From assembly GCA_907165135.1 (NCBI GenBank), contig OU015566.1, positions 250,501-314,500 on the forward strand: DNA of 64,000 nucleotides. The letters are read 5' to 3'. Below the pieces are notes generated by a model. The model saw nothing but the letters and a program-made list of their open reading frames with translations, did no database searches and was not told the origin of the DNA. Position 1 is the stretch's first letter. Every line of letters begins with the position of its first letter. The position numbers and the translations under genes were made by a program. Shown here piece by piece: positions 1 to 11,764 of this stretch. This stretch comes from Oikopleura dioica. Its lineage: Eukaryota; Chordata; Appendicularia; Copelata; Oikopleuridae.

Positions 1-3000
1 CATCTTATTACTAATGAGCCGGTTCAATTATCGCCAAATGAAGAAGATCAAATTCAAAATATGATTATTAACGAAATGAAGGAAGAAAACTTGCTCGACA
101 GAACAATATTTGAAGACCCGAACACTGAAATAAGAACGAACGAATTTGAGAATTGCAATGATGATGAGCCAGATATTTTTCTCAACCTGACGCTTCTCGA
201 AGAAAATTATCCGGAATTGAGAGGACAACGGCAGAAAATAGAGGGCAAATGTATTTACCCAGGTATAAATTATGGGGTTGGTGGTCGACAATCAAGATTT
301 TTTTTATCAAAAAAGGCATAAGCGAGACAAAACCAAATTTTTCTTTCTGGAAAAAAATAAGTAAAATCTGCTTAAGTAGTTGGTGGTCGAGAAGATTTTT
401 TTCGACTTTTTAAAATTTTGATAATATTTTTTGATTCCAAAGACATAAAGACAAAATTTTTCTTCATTTTATGGGGGTTTTGTTGGACACTTTTGCAAGG
501 ATAATGCTGCACTTTTGTGCAAATTTGTCAAGCCGAGAAAATTTAATAGGAAGAAATAGGGTCTATTTCCAAAATTCAGGATGTTTTTTATAAGAAATCA
601 ATGGCTTATACAGTTTAATTGACCAAAATGGTAAAACAGGCAAAAAAAAAACGTTTCGATGAGCAAATTTGCCATATTTCGAAAAATTTATCGAGGAGAA
701 AATTTTAAGGCCCTACGAGGGGACATTTTTTTGAAAACTCTTGCCCTCTTTAGTGGACATTTTTATAGAAATTTTGGACAAAAAATGTCCACAAAAGAGG
801 AAAATAACGGGAGGGGGTCGAAACTATTCTGCATGCAGAACTATTCTGCAAATAATAGAACTAGTCTGCAAAAAGTAGAACTATTCTGCGTTTTGTAGAA
901 CTATTCTGTCGAATGCAGAACTATTCTGCAAATGTAGAACTATTCTGCAAAATACAGAACTATTCTGCACAAGTGCAGAACTATTCTGCATTGTGTTGAA
1001 AAGAAGATCTTCATTTATAGACAAAATTTCACTGTTTGGAAGCACGCTGCGGGTAGTGCAAATTCTGGTAGGGAACTCATTTCTGAAGGTGGTCAACTTT
1101 CTCTACTCTCGCGCCTCCTTTGATAAAAGTCGTTTTTCTTAAATGCAGAACTATTCTGCATGTAGAATTATTTCGTCGGAAAATAGTTCTTTTTTCGACA
1201 AAACTATTCTGCATTTTGCAGAACTATTCTGCATGCAGAATAGTTTCGAAGGTTTCCCAAAATAACTGTGGTATTTTTCATAGAAGAGACGTTTTTTCGA
1301 TTCGATATTCTTATAAACGTCTCTTAAAAAATTTCATATAGATAAATAGCCAAAATAATATTTAGTTTGACTTTAATAATTTGAGAAAAATATATTTTTC
1401 TCGGATTATAAGTACATGTATTGTATATTTCTTAATTGATAAAGTATATGTATATAGAGCCCCAAAAAATGAATCCTCAAAATCGTTTTTTACCCAAAGA
1501 ATCCATTTCCGGGGTCAAAATTTTAATATTCCCAAAAAAGATTTTTCAAAAATTCTTGACGGGGGTTCCTTAAAGTATATTATTAGAAAATTTTTCAGAC
1601 TACGGATTTTTTACGAGGGAGCACCCTTTTTTCAGGGTGAGGGAGCGGGAGCACGGACTTTCTACCAGATTTCGGACTCTGGTCGGCGGTCTTGTTTCCT
1701 ACTTGCTCGGCTGGAGACCTTTGGAGTACTGGTGCGAAGTTTTGACTGCGACACAAAGTGGAGTGTGCCTCGTCAAGTTTATCAAACCTATCAAAACCGA
1801 ATCGATCAAATCACTCCTTTGGTTTCAGTTCCTTTCTTGCTCATCCCTTTGGGTTCTCATCCTTTTTCTTAAATTTTTTTTTTGTTTACCAAAAATTCCA
1901 GGGTACTTTTTGTATTTTTTAAGAACCCCCCCCCCCCCTTCAGCTTTTTCTTTCGAAAAATAAAAATTTATAAAAAACACCATATTATTGGTTTTTAATG
2001 CGTCCTTAAGTTAAACTTAATTCAAAAACTTGATAAGAAGAATATTTGACTATTAGTCTCTTGAAGAGAATTCAATATTTTCGCCAAAATAAGGGCTTAT
2101 TTGTCAGTTTTTGGCGAAAAGTCCAATTTCAAATACGTTTTTATGGGTGGAGTAGTCGAGAGAGACCCCCGAAAAATGATGCTAGAAAATCGTTTTTTTG
2201 ACCTGTATAATCAATTTCCGGGGTCAAAATATTATAATTCAGAAGTTTAATTTTTCGAAAAAGCGACCGGGGGGGGGGGTTCCTTAAAAATAATATATTA
2301 TATTCTTACATTTTAATTGTATAAAGTTTTTGATTTTTGGCTTCAATAAGTCTTTTTTTCAGATTTTCCGTACCTTAATCAAATGATCCGCTTCAACAAA
2401 CACCTGAAACCTGCAATCATTCAAGAGCCAAATGCATGTGATTTTCAAGATCCAAGTCTAACTTCGCTCATTTTTGGGATCAAATCAATACCAGGAGCGA
2501 TTCATGAAAGGGAAATTCTGAGAAGAACATGGCTAAGAAAAGATATTTGGAAAAAGATTGGATTCGAAATCAAGATTGTATTTATCACTGGAAACGATAA
2601 AGATCTCGAAGAAGAGGCAAACATCAAAGAAGACTTGCTCATCCTCGATTCTTGGGATCGGAAACGTATCTTGAAATTTTTAAGACTTATAAGACTAGAC
2701 TTGACAGAGACTAAAAAATCTAATGAGATTCTCATTATGAGAAAGAGTCAATTCTCCATTGATAATTTGAGTTTTGACGTGTCCTCATGAGATTTCAGCT
2801 GAAGATAATACGGTATTATCAAATTAAGGTATTACCTTAATTTTGTATTTTTGGCTTTACTCATCGTTTTTAGCTTAAGGGTGTCAACAACGATTTTCAG
2901 CCAATTTTTGACCCCGGTAGAAGTTGGGTTGTTCAAGATTCTTTATATGTCAAAAGAAAGTTTAAACCCTTTTGAGACGCCTCTTAAAGCCCGATTTTTG

Positions 3001-6000
3001 ATTAGTAATCTTGTTAATCCTCTCGTCGACATCAAAAAATTAATAATTATGCTCATAATCTTAGAATAACACATTTTGTTGAAATATTTAAAGTCAAACT
3101 AAATGTTTTTTTGGCTATATCTTTATATGAGATTCTAAAAGAGACGTTTATAAATATATCGAGTCGAAAAAACTTCTCTTCTAAGAAAGATACTATAAAA
3201 AAAGCGTTTCCTTTTTTCGGTGCGCAGATTAGATTCTAGACTAAAAATTGTTGATTTTACAAAAAAAAACGCCAAAGAGCAGGTTTTTGCGGGGGTAGGA
3301 GAATGGCGTTCCTAAAATTAGGAACGGTTCCTAAAATTAGAATGAAGATTTTTCAAGCTTTCAGAAAATATATAGTTTGATATATAAATCGGAAATTAAT
3401 TGCATTAGCAGGCCTATAGAATGTTTCATATCTCAAGTTCTAGATGAGATATTTCAGATCTGAAAAAAGATTTGAAATCCTTGTTAGCTAAATAAAAATA
3501 TATATGTATATGTTTCGCTAGATGAACTGGTACAGTCAGAAAATTTTGGAACTTATGACGCTTGAGGTAGCCGTTTGAGGTAGCAGGGCAAGTGATACAT
3601 GAAAATGATAATGGCGTAAAGGTTTACATGTGAAGCTAAGTTCCACGATGAAGCTTTTTTCATGTATCGCATCCCCTGCTTCTTCAACCGACGCTCAGTA
3701 TCCAAAAACTTTTAGTCTTGAATTTAACCAGCGCACCGATAAATAGGAAACGCTAACTTTATAAAATTTTTCTAAGAAGAGACGTTTTTTTCACTCGGTA
3801 AATTTAAAAGCGTCTCTTTTGGAATAACATATAAAAATATAGTCAAAATAACATATAATATCAAGTTAACCCGATAACGAGAGCGGGAGCACTAAGTGCT
3901 CCCAGAGCTAGTTGTTGCATTGTGATTTTCTTCAATTTTGAAGATAATCGAAAAATTCAAAAAAACTTAGATTCTAGCATCTATTCCTCACTTAGTTTGA
4001 CTTTAAAAAATCTTCATACTCTATATTTAATCCCTATTCTTTACAAAAAAGGAGGAAATTTTTGGAAATTCGTCTCGAGAACTCAATGTTACATAACATT
4101 CATCAAGAGAGCGCGCGTTCTTTTCGCGTTTTTCCTCAGAAAAAAGAGTTCTCAGGAGTTCTAGACCGAGCATTTTTCAAAAATCCGACGAAAGCGCCGT
4201 CTTACAGACCAAGAAAACAAGCAGTTTTGCCCTCTTTTTGCTTAAAATTGTTCTAGATGGCCCGGGTGCACTAACTGCTCCCGCTCTCGTTATCGTATAA
4301 TTTCAAACTCGCGTTATCGGGCTAACAATGATGTTGTCACTGAAAGTTTACTTTATTAAATAAAAAACTTGTAAGACTTTTGAAATTGAAAAAGGGAGCA
4401 AAATGTGGAGTTCCCAAAAGGACAAGTCTTAGTCTATTCTCTTATTGATATAAGTTTCCGACCCCAGTTCGACTTCAAGGAGAGTCTCTTCAATCTTTCC
4501 TTCAAAGACGTTGGTTACCTCAATTTTATCAAAAGGAATTGTCACAATGTAGATTTTGTCTTCAAAGGCGATGATGACGTTCTTATCATTCCTAAAAATC
4601 TAAAGAAGGATCTCGAACTGATACGCGATTCTGAGTTCGAAGCAACAGGATGTCTCAAGATTCCAAAATGGACAAAGCCGATACGTGAACTAGACAGTAA
4701 ATTTCAGGGATGATAACTTGTTGGCGGTGTTATTATTTAGTAGAATATCCTCATAAAATGGAGAAGTCCTTTATCTTTTTTATATACTTAGGCACTCTTT
4801 GGGCTCGCCAATTCTGAGCTTTTGAGGAATAATTTGTAGTTTGGACTGGGCAAAATCAGAGAACAAACTTACCCGAGGGAGATAGGCAGCCTATCATAGG
4901 CTAGGGTTAGTATAGGCCTGAAGGTAACCCTAAGGAACCCTAGACTAGACCCCGGCATTTTTGGACCTAAGGGGCGAAGTAGCCCCGTGGTTGGGGGTTA
5001 TTAGATTTTGTAATTTTCTCCTGCCGAATCTATTTTCTTACTTATCCTCTGAAGAATAAATTTCTCCAGTTATTTTTTGTAGACAATCAGTCGAACATTC
5101 ATCTTCTACGGCGTAGAATCTACACAGTGAAATTCATCTAGAGAAAATAATTGCAAAAAGTCTCCTCGTTCGAAAATTCTCAGAAGATGGTCAAATGGAG
5201 AAAAAGTCTCCTCGTTAAAATTTCGGCGAAATGGGAGAAAAGTCTCCTCGTGACCGCCTACAACCACGCCACGATGGCTCAGTAAAAAATTATAACTTAT
5301 AAATGTCAAAAGTAATCATCCCTGAAAAATACTTTGTTCCGAAGCAAGTTTATCCTGAAGAAAGTTATCCGGATTATTTCTCCGGCTTCGCTTATGTTAC
5401 AACTGGGCGCTTTTCACTCCAAATGGCGAATGTTATCCCAATTGTGCCAGTAACTCCACTTGATGATGCTTACGTTGGCTCCCTTATCGCCGCCTCAAAC
5501 CAAAAGATGAAAATGCTGCATCGATGGATTTTCTGCGAAGGCGTTACAGTCAGGGTTCGAAATCATTTTTTTTTTTAATTTTCTTCAATTTCATTGATCG
5601 CAAATACAAATGTGCAAAATATATACTTATGATAAAATTTTTATTTAATTCGATGCAACAATGCGATTAAACGTGGAAAAAATAATTTTCATCGACGGAA
5701 AAATTAATTCGGAGCTGTTGAAAAGCTAAAAAAGCATGATTCGAAAAAATCGGAAATATTCGTTCTGAAGCCAAATTTTTATCCTAAAGTCAAAAATTTT
5801 TTTCAATGCCAGATTCGGATTCCTAGTCGAAAAAGAGCTCCTAAAGTGGGGGTCCATTAAAAATTTTGGCAAAGTAAAGAAGGAGATATCGAGCTTTAAG
5901 GGGGTGGTGGTCGAGAATCAGGATTCTTTCAACCTAAAAAACTCAATTTTTTTCAAACAAATTTGTTTTGTTCTCAATCTAAATAAGTTTAAAAGGGTTA

Positions 6001-8002
6001 AAATAATGTGGGCGGCTTGGTTTCAGAGAAAACTTTCAAGGGAAAAATGAGGAAATCGAGCGTCAAAGTCGACCTAAAATCGCGTTTTTAGCTAAATCTG
6101 CGCAATATGCGTTCAAGCGTTAAAATAGGATAGGCTTGAAATAATTCATCGGCAAAGACTAAAAAAATTAGGCCGGAAAAATCTGCTAAAAATTTCCTCA
6201 AAGTAGGGCCATTTTCGTGAAAATTTTAAAATGATGGTTTTTTGGGGTGTTGGGCGCCGAGATATTGCCAGAACCTGGTTATGCATTTTCGATGAAAATT
6301 GCAGCAATTTTATGCTTAACTCATACCAAAAGACATCAAAAGGGTGACGGCGGGAGTGAGTCTTTATTCTAGAAACTTTCTCAACTTGCAAAATACAGTC
6401 GGAACAGTAGAAGTGTAACCTGTTTTGGCAATGAATTTTCTACAAGTCAAGCGCGGAGCGCACAGTGTGCGCCGCACACTTGCTCTGGAAATGGTTTAAA
6501 ATGTCATTTTCAATGAATTTTATGTTCTTTTCTTCATGTTCAATTAAGCAGGCTTGGATATAACTTATATCATATAAGGCAGTGTAGTAATGTAGCAATG
6601 TAGCAATTGCTACATGTTGATGTAGCAGGTGTAGCATGAAGCAGCGTTAAAAAACGTGTAGCAAAGGGTAGCTTGCTACATTGCTAAAATTATCTTGGAG
6701 TGAAGATTTTGTTCACTTTAAGAAAATTCTAGAGCAGATTTATTATTATCGACATGACGAGAATACATTTCACAGTAATATATGTCGGAAGAGACGATTT
6801 TTTAGCCTCTCACTATTTTTGACGTCTCTTTTTAGACCTAACAATGCTCATAACCTAAGAAGTAATCTAGTTTGACTTTAGAACTTTGGCGACAAATTCA
6901 ATTTCGATTTCGATTTGGCGATGAATTCGAGGCAATAAAGATTATTATGTAGAAAGTGTAGCGGTTTTCTTTGAGTGGATGTGGCACGTGTATCATGTAC
7001 AGTCGTTACGCACAATTCCGGACACTTTTTTTTCAGCAAAAAGGGCAAAATGTCCGGAATTGTGCGGATTCTAAATGGAAAAAATTTTTGTTTTCAAAAT
7101 GCTTGTTTTTTATTCAAAACGTAAAATTTCGAGAAAAAAGCAGAGAAAACGGCCAGGATCTACCCGTGTCGATGTATAATTCAAACAAAGGCAGTTTTAC
7201 TGTCGATTAATCAAAGCTGGCGCCGGATACAAGGAAGTCAACAATTATTCGACTGTAGCAATCGTTTTTTGAGGGATGTGTAAAAGACCTAGTCTTTTAT
7301 TTTTTTAATAAAAAGACTTATTGCCGAGAGAAAAAAAACTCAGTCTTTGCGCAATGACCAAGTCTTTACAAAGACTTACTCCCGCCGTAAACCCGTCAAA
7401 ATGGTGTTTTCATATATATGGCGAAGCGTACTGGATCTATCTATTAAATGTTAAATAAAGGATATTTATCTAAGGGTGCATAACCAGGTTATGCATTTTC
7501 ATAACTTATGTTGCATAAGTTATGCATGCATAACCTGGGCGCCATACCCCCGTTTTTTGGTCACCCCTCGAAATCCATATTGACGACCCCCTCTTTAAGG
7601 AAGTCAAACGGTTGTCATTTCAAGCTTTTCGGGATCCCGAATGTTTGTATAATTTGAATTTATTTTTTCCCCTCGCGTCTTCATTTGCTGGGCGTTTATC
7701 TTTAGGGGAAGGTTGTCGGGAAATTTTTTATCGACTTTTTAAAATTAAACTTATATTTTTGGATTCACAGATCAAAATCATCGAATTTTTTTTTCAATTT
7801 TCTTTAAGGGTGTCCCTAAGAAAACTTCGATAAAAACTCCAATGTGGCGTCGAACCAAAAGAAAGCAAGCACTTTTCACAATCGATTCAACACTCATTGT
7901 GATTTGCTTCGACTAACAGCTTATCACAAAATCACGGATTACAGTCTTATGGAAACTGTGTTCAACGATCTTCTTACAAGTCAATCTATTTGCCCTTTCT
8001 AA
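1..8002 (+). CDS. beta-1,3-galactosyltransferase-like gene, 5' partial, split by TE-filled introns
   Basis: Likely a Golgi type II glycosyltransferase of family GT31, adding galactose or GlcNAc to glycans. The exon at 1-262 codes an acidic stem-like stretch and stops at a GT donor in phase 1. The next exon starts at 2363 after TTTTTTTCAG, joins in phase, and carries the GT31 opening (SIPGAIHEREILRRTW, then VFITGND). An exon near 4440-4700 has DFKESLFNLSFK and the metal-binding motif FKGDDDVLI. An exon near 5305-5560 has the acceptor-side block YPDYFSGFAYVTTGR and PLDDAYVGS. A last exon near 7820-8002 gives FHNRFNTHCDLL and ends in TAA. The first junction is secure; the other donors and acceptors could not be fixed and may be non-canonical. 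The introns of about 2.1, 1.6 and 2.3 kb hold MITEs. No frameshift is seen within the exons, so the gene may be active. The N-terminal cytosolic/TM part lies outside the window. Confidence 0.8.
430..810 (+). repeat. dispersed repeat family A, copy 1
   Basis: An AT-rich block with phrases such as TTGGACACTTTTGCAAGG, GAGAAAATTTAATAGG and a final ATGTCCACAAAAGAGGAAAA. Similar blocks recur at 19090-19400 in the same orientation and at 47100-47490 in the opposite one. No ORF is conserved between copies. Probably an interspersed non-coding transposon or its remains. Confidence 0.6.
817..1247. mobile_element. MITE with GCAGAACTATTCTGCA iterons
   Basis: Both ends show TCGAAACTATTCTGCATGCA in inverted orientation (near 818 and 1246). 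The left arm holds about eight copies of a 20-bp unit centred on the palindrome GCAGAACTATTCTGCA, and the right arm has four more. A 140-bp unrelated middle lies between them. A single stray iteron pair occurs near 8172. There is no coding capacity. The element sits in intron 1 of the glycosyltransferase gene. Confidence 0.65.
1280..1420 (+). repeat. AGAGACG hairpin repeat, copy 1
   Basis: AGAGACG...CGTCTCT form a stem about 45 nt across, followed by a conserved tail containing TTTAGTTTGACTTTAATAAT. Related copies lie at about 3085-3200, 3770-3850, 6785-6875, 55715-55830, 55895-55960 and 58430-58700, some inverted. Confidence 0.6.
3085..3275 (-). repeat. AGAGACG hairpin repeat with 3' tail, copy 2
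   Basis: Inverted orientation relative to copy 1. It contains AAAGAGACGTTTATAAATAT and continues into CAGATTAGATTCTAGACTAA. The same combination returns at 58590-58790, so the mobile unit is at least about 190 bp. Intronic. Confidence 0.6.
3865..4326. mobile_element. 462-bp non-autonomous element with about 37-bp TIRs
   Basis: The left end reads GTTAACCCGATAACGAGAGC and runs to GGGAGCACTAAGTGCTCCC. The right end carries the inverted form, GTGCACTAACTGCTCCCGCT then CGTTATCG, and a second CGTTATCGGGCTAAC at the very tip. No transposase is present. No clear target duplication was found. It lies in the intron before the DDD-motif exon. Confidence 0.65.
4858..5010 (+). repeat. GC-rich dispersed repeat B, copy 1
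   Basis: This block contains GAAGGTAACCCTAAGGAACC, CTAGACTAGACCCCGGCATT and GGACCTAAGGGGCGAAGTAG. A close copy is at 52880-53010, inside another transposon. The two are far more alike than their flanks, which suggests recent mobility. Confidence 0.6.
5145..5255. repeat. three copies of AAAAGTCTCCTCGT
   Basis: The 14-mer AAAAGTCTCCTCGT occurs three times about 50 bp apart in the intron before the YPDYFSGF exon. No coding or RNA function is visible. Confidence 0.5.
6430..6690. mobile_element. putative iteron MITE with TGTAGCAA units
   Basis: The palindromic core AGCGCGGAGCGCACAGTGTG (6449 on) is followed by at least eight TGTAGCA/TGCTACA units between 6585 and 6690. The core resembles cores at 51421, 61623 and 63340. 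The left boundary is unclear. Confidence 0.45.
6785..6880 (+). repeat. AGAGACG hairpin repeat, degenerate copy
   Basis: GAAGAGACGATTTTTTAGCC...GACGTCTCTTTTTAGACC, followed by TAGTTTGACTTTAGAA, which matches the tail of copy 1. Confidence 0.5.
7262..7390. repeat. AAGACTT iteron cluster
   Basis: At least six AAGACTT/AAGTCTT or CTAGTCTTT units lie in about 125 bp, in both orientations. Probably part of another small iteron transposon in the last intron of the glycosyltransferase gene. Confidence 0.4.
7465..7545. repeat. palindromic AACCAGGTTATGCAT cluster
   Basis: Overlapping palindromes built from AACCAGGTTATGCAT and ATAACTTATG. A partial copy, CCTGGTTATGCATTTTC, occurs at 6275, so the two may mark ends of one disrupted element. 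Confidence 0.4.
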
Positions 8003-8394
8003 TTTCTATTTTATGCGATTATCTTTTACTTTCAAACAGTGTTGTTTTTTAATAAACGCTTTTTATCAACTGAAAAAAAACATCACTAAAAGATTTACGA
8101 CGACAAATTTCCCGCACCGACGAGAATGTGTTCATCGCCTTTACTGCCTTCTAGAGGCGATAAAGGGAGGGTATTCTGCATGCAGAACTATTTTGCTTAG
8201 TATTGAATAAAGATCTTCATTTAGAGACAACATTTCATATAAGCTATGAATTTTAACTTTCGTAGCGGCAAAATGCTAAGTAGGATTATTTTTATTACAA
8301 AAGCAACCCAACAAAATTCACGCAAAACTCACGGTGTTTCCTAACGAAGTGTAAGGACTTCGTCTGTGTAAGAAAATTTGTAACCAGGGTCTGG
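8003..8394. other. intergenic stretch downstream of the glycosyltransferase
   Basis: No coding exon is recognised. The only notable item is a short iteron relic, TATTCTGCATGCAGAACTAT, near 8172, related to the element at 817-1247. Confidence 0.4.
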
Positions 8395-8510
8395 ATTCGC
8401 TTAGCGAATTCGCTCATGAGCGAAGCGAAGCAAAGCGAAGCGAATTCGCTTCGCTTTCGCTTTTTGAAATTTCAATTCGCTTCGCTTTCGCTTTTTACCA
8501 AAAATTTTCG
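8395..8510. repeat. GAAGCG low-complexity palindrome
   Basis: Runs of GCGAAGCGAAGCAAAGCGAA and TTCGCTTCGCTTTCGCTTTT face each other, giving a strong hairpin. A related run, GAACGAAGCGAAGCGAAAGC, is at 63057. Confidence 0.55.
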
Positions 8511-8754
8511 CGAAAATTTCGCTCGAAAGAAATCGTTCCAAGTTTTGAATATTTTGCTTTTTTCTTAGCTTTAGTTAAAACTCAAGTGAAAATTTTGCAT
8601 ATTGAATTGAGCTGGCACTCTAAAGAGCTGCGCTGAGAAGATTTTACTGTTTTCAAAGAAGCCAATATTGACAAGATTATATTGTGAGCTGCGCTGAGCT
8701 GATATGTCCTTCCCAAAAAATCGTTGAACTGAGCTGATGAGTGGTCGCCGCTTG

Positions 8755-9085
8755 CCAAAGTCGCCGTGACTTCAACAAGTTCAATCCCGGCTTCAACAAA
8801 TTCGATCCTAGCTTTTCAGAAGTCAATCCTGGCCCCTCATACGTCAGTATCGGCTTCTCTGTTGTCAATCATGGTTTCTCTAAAATTGACTTTGGAAAAG
8901 CCAAGATTGAAATTGACGAAAATGATGACTTCCGAGAAGTTGGGATGGACTTCCAATGACCCGGGATTGGCATTGGTGAAGCCATGATTGAAGTCGGTGA
9001 AGCCAGGATTGATGATGTTGATACCAGAATTGATGATGGAGAAGCCACGATTGACATAATATTAATGATATTGAAGTAGACATGA
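8755..9085. repeat. hairpin minisatellite 1 (about 18-21-bp unit, second half inverted)
   Basis: From 8768 to about 8885 the strand repeats units like TTCAACAAATTCGATCCTAG. From about 8893 to 9085 the same unit appears inverted, e.g. GCCAGGATTGATGATG. The overlapping ORFs on both strands are simple consequences of the repeat and lack other coding signals. Confidence 0.7.
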
Positions 9086-9693
9086 TTGAAGTTGGTTAAG
9101 CCAATGTTTAAGGGGGTCCCCATTGCTTTTGCGAAAGTGGGAATTTTCAAATTCTTTTATAATTTTTCAAATGCTTAGGTAAAGAGGAACAAAAAATATA
9201 TTGATCATTTTTCCGTATCGTCAGGTAAATGTCCCTTAAATTGAGCTTGAAATGGTCATTTGTGCTGTTTTTGCATGGAAACGAAGAAATAATCCCTTTT
9301 TTATAATTGTCTCAGGGCCGCGCATGATACATTTTTAGAGAGCTTTTGAGTTCAGCTATCAATAAATGCCCGAAAAATCGAGTCTAGGCTATGCCTGGAA
9401 GGAAATTCATATGGTCAAAATTTTGAAAATCGTACTTTATGTGAATCATCGTAATTACATAAAACTTTTTTGGACAATTCAACTGTCCTTCATTACATTT
9501 TTAGATCAAGGTTAGTTGTTTCTGAAAATATAGTTTGTTTGAAAAAAAACAATAATTTTGTGGGCTTGAGGCGTGTTCGAAAATATGCGAAAATCGCTAT
9601 TTTTCGCAAGTTAGGCACCTGCCGCGCTCCCTGGCGCCAAAACCGCTTGATTATTTTTTTTCCTAAAAATTACATTTTTAGTTGAGGGATAGA
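9086..9693. other. intergenic, no gene seen
   Basis: AT-rich sequence with scattered homopolymers between the hairpin minisatellite and the hAT-like element. No long ORF, TIR or tandem repeat was recognised. Confidence 0.4.
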
Positions 9694-9999
9694 TCTACAG
9701 TTAGGGTGGTCGCTAAAAAAATGAAACTTTTTTGTTTTCAATGGGAACTCTTTTATTTTTGGGACTATTATAGTATTTTAGGTATAGATTTCAATTTTCG
9801 AAAAAAAAATTTTTTGACGTCACGTGAAGTACTAAAATACAGTACTAAAATCACGTAACTTTTGAGCGAGCCGAGATAAGAAAAAGGTGAAGGCACCATT
9901 AGAAAGAGCATATTGAGTTTAGTAAGGACCAATGAAAAAATTCTTTGGGTTCGGCTTTCTTCCCGTATTTATTTGCCAAAAACTGTATTCTAGCGCTGG

Positions 10000-10290
10000 A
10001 GGAACCCCGGAGGACCCCACGAAATGGAAGACACCCCGATGGAAGACCAAAAAAAAAATTTTTTTTTATTTAATTATAATTTAATGAATATTCAAAAATA
10101 TTCACCCACGTGACGTCCGGAGGACCCGGAGGACCTCCAAAATGGAAGAAACCTGCTGGAAGAAGAAGCAAAATTTTTTTCTTCTAATTTTTTAAGATTT
10201 ACTAAAAAATGATAACATATTAAAAAAACGTTATGCACGTGACATCTGGAGGACCCGGAGGACCTCCAAAATTGAAGAAATCTGGTGGAG
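10000..10290 (+). repeat. subterminal GGAGGACC repeats of the hAT-like element
   Basis: Three imperfect units of about 110 bp each contain CACGTGACGTCCGGAGGACC or a close variant and CCTCCAAAATGGAAGAAACC. The right arm (12005-12195) holds inverse versions. They could be subterminal transposase-binding repeats. Confidence 0.55.
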
Positions 10291-10406
10291 GAAATTTATT
10301 TTTAGGGTCATTTCTGCGAAGATTGACAGAAAGAATAAATATCGCGAATCAACACGAGAAGTAAATAAACTTGTTGAATCAAGTTCTTGAAAGTTTTTGA
10401 AGCCTT

Positions 10407-10918
10407 TCAACAGTCGGCGACGGAACGCGACCAAACGCGGGGCAAAAGGCGCATCAGCTCCGACTCGCTCAATTCCGAGGGGTTGCCGTCGGTTTGAGAT
10501 GTGTCAAAGTACTCGAGTAACTCAGTTTCAAAGGCGAAATTGATTGTCATGATCTGACGGGCCGAATTCAGTAAGAGATTGACGATGTTCTTGTACTCCA
10601 TCATGTTGAGTCCACCATCTGGATTGCCCACGCCTTCAATGAGGCTTTTGGAGACTGTCACTGAATATAATATTGGATAAGAAGCAGGTACTAAATGATT
10701 CTCACATGATAACAAGGCCAGCGAGTCCGAAAACTCTTCGAGGTCAAGGGTTCCGTCTCCATTTGTATCAATATAGGGCCAGTTTTCTTCTAACTCCTTT
10801 CTGCCTTCAAGCATTTCCTCCTCACTTAAGATAAGCACTTCCCCTAAATCTCCCAAACATTGAGAGACGGACTCAAGGGTGGATACTTGTTTTGCTCTAT
10901 TTTTAATCGCACAGCTGC
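10407..10918 (-). CDS. EF-hand protein captured inside a transposon
   Basis: The reading frame contains one canonical calcium loop, DTNGDGTLDLEE, with acidic or oxygen ligands at 1, 3, 5, 9 and 12. It is followed by a second helix-loop-helix-like region with a degenerate loop (GNPDGGLNMMEY) and a third acidic segment (DTSQTDGNPSELSESE). A 45-nt GTGAGA...TTCAG stretch near 10662-10706 looks like a micro-intron whose removal keeps the frame. A TTTTGCAG acceptor near 10918 suggests an upstream exon. The product is about 150 aa, reminiscent of calcineurin-B or calcyphosin-type proteins but not assignable. It may be host cargo rather than a transposition gene. The stop codon is TGA at 10407. Confidence 0.6.
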
Positions 10919-11111
10919 AAAATATGCGTTTGAGATCATTTTCTTCAATGTTCTCCTTATACGAATTTTATTTTTCATAGTTTTATGATTATAATAATAC
11001 CGCAAAAAGCTCGATGTCTTCGTGATTTTGCCGGGACAAAGTGACCGCATTTAACACGAGATTTGTGATAGTCACGCTCGCGTAGAGCATGACCGATGCC
11101 GTTACGCCCAT
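10915..11111 (-). CDS. small hydrophobic exon upstream of the EF-hand gene
   Basis: From ATG at 11111 the frame reads MGVTASVMLYASVTITNLVL and continues to ELFA at a GTATTATT donor near 11000. An acceptor TTTTGCAG lies about 86 nt further on. In phase 0 the spliced frame would stop soon after, giving a roughly 40-aa protein with one membrane-like segment. Another junction would fuse it to the EF-hand frame as a signal-anchor. Which applies cannot be decided by eye. Confidence 0.35.
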
Positions 11112-11302
11112 CTAAAGAAAATAAAAGTTAATACTCAAAGTAAAGAGAAATTAGAAATATCTCTGTTTGAGAAAAAAATTCTTGAACTTGAAGAATATGA
11201 TTTTTTTCGTTTTTCGGTCTCTTTTTATAGCCTTTCTTACGAGAGAAACACGATTGTAAATAAACAAAATTTTGACTTTGACACCATCTAGAAAAAAAAT
11301 TA

Positions 11303-11764
11303 CTAAGAATTATGAGAAAAATCTTCGGTTTTCGAAACGGAAAAATTTTCGCTGTCAATGTCACAGTAATCGCTCGTCGCTTGTGACTGTCTTCTTGTTT
11401 TCGCTTGGCAAAAATGATGAAATTTTGAGGAATAAGGATCCGCCAAAAGTAACGTAACTTTCTTTTTTTTATAAGCATCGGAATCTTTTTGACGAAAATA
11501 AAATAATTCCATTTCCATATTCCAAAATCTGTTTTCCTGGTAAATCGCTCGAAAAACATTTTTAAAGAGGCTGGAACCAACTCGGACGAATTTTGACCAA
11601 TAACTCTTGTTTTTATTATAAAGTTCTCTTTGTTGGTTCCATTTTTCTTCAGAAATTAGACTCTCTGATATCAAGAAGTCTCTTACTTGAGAGACTTGAA
11701 GAGGACATCCCTCATGATCAGACAACACAAAATATTTGAGAAAGAAAAAGTAAAGAAATCTCAT
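11303..11764 (-). CDS. hypothetical coding-like ORF in the hAT-like element
   Basis: The 153-codon frame has a mixed, protein-like composition in its first half (LISEEKWNQQRELYNKNKSY) and turns low-complexity towards the end. No family was recognised. It may be part of a multi-exon cargo gene together with the EF-hand exons, or chance. Confidence 0.25.
   Translation of the reverse strand: MRFLYFFFLKYFVLSDHEGCPLQVSQVRDFLISESLISEEKWNQQRELYNKNKSYWSKFVRVGSSLFKNVFRAIYQENRFWNMEMELFYFRQKDSDAYKKKKVTLLLADPYSSKFHHFCQAKTRRQSQATSDYCDIDSENFSVSKTEDFSHNS

Noticed and set aside
825-1245. CRISPR-like array of regularly spaced 16-bp repeats
   Set aside because: Spacers are only about 4 bp and degenerate, repeats are palindromic and confined to transposon arms, and the genome is eukaryotic.
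8741-9150. Repeat-rich ORFs on both strands as a structural protein gene
   Set aside because: The open frames follow from an 18-21-bp repeat present in both orientations; no splice or start context supports translation.
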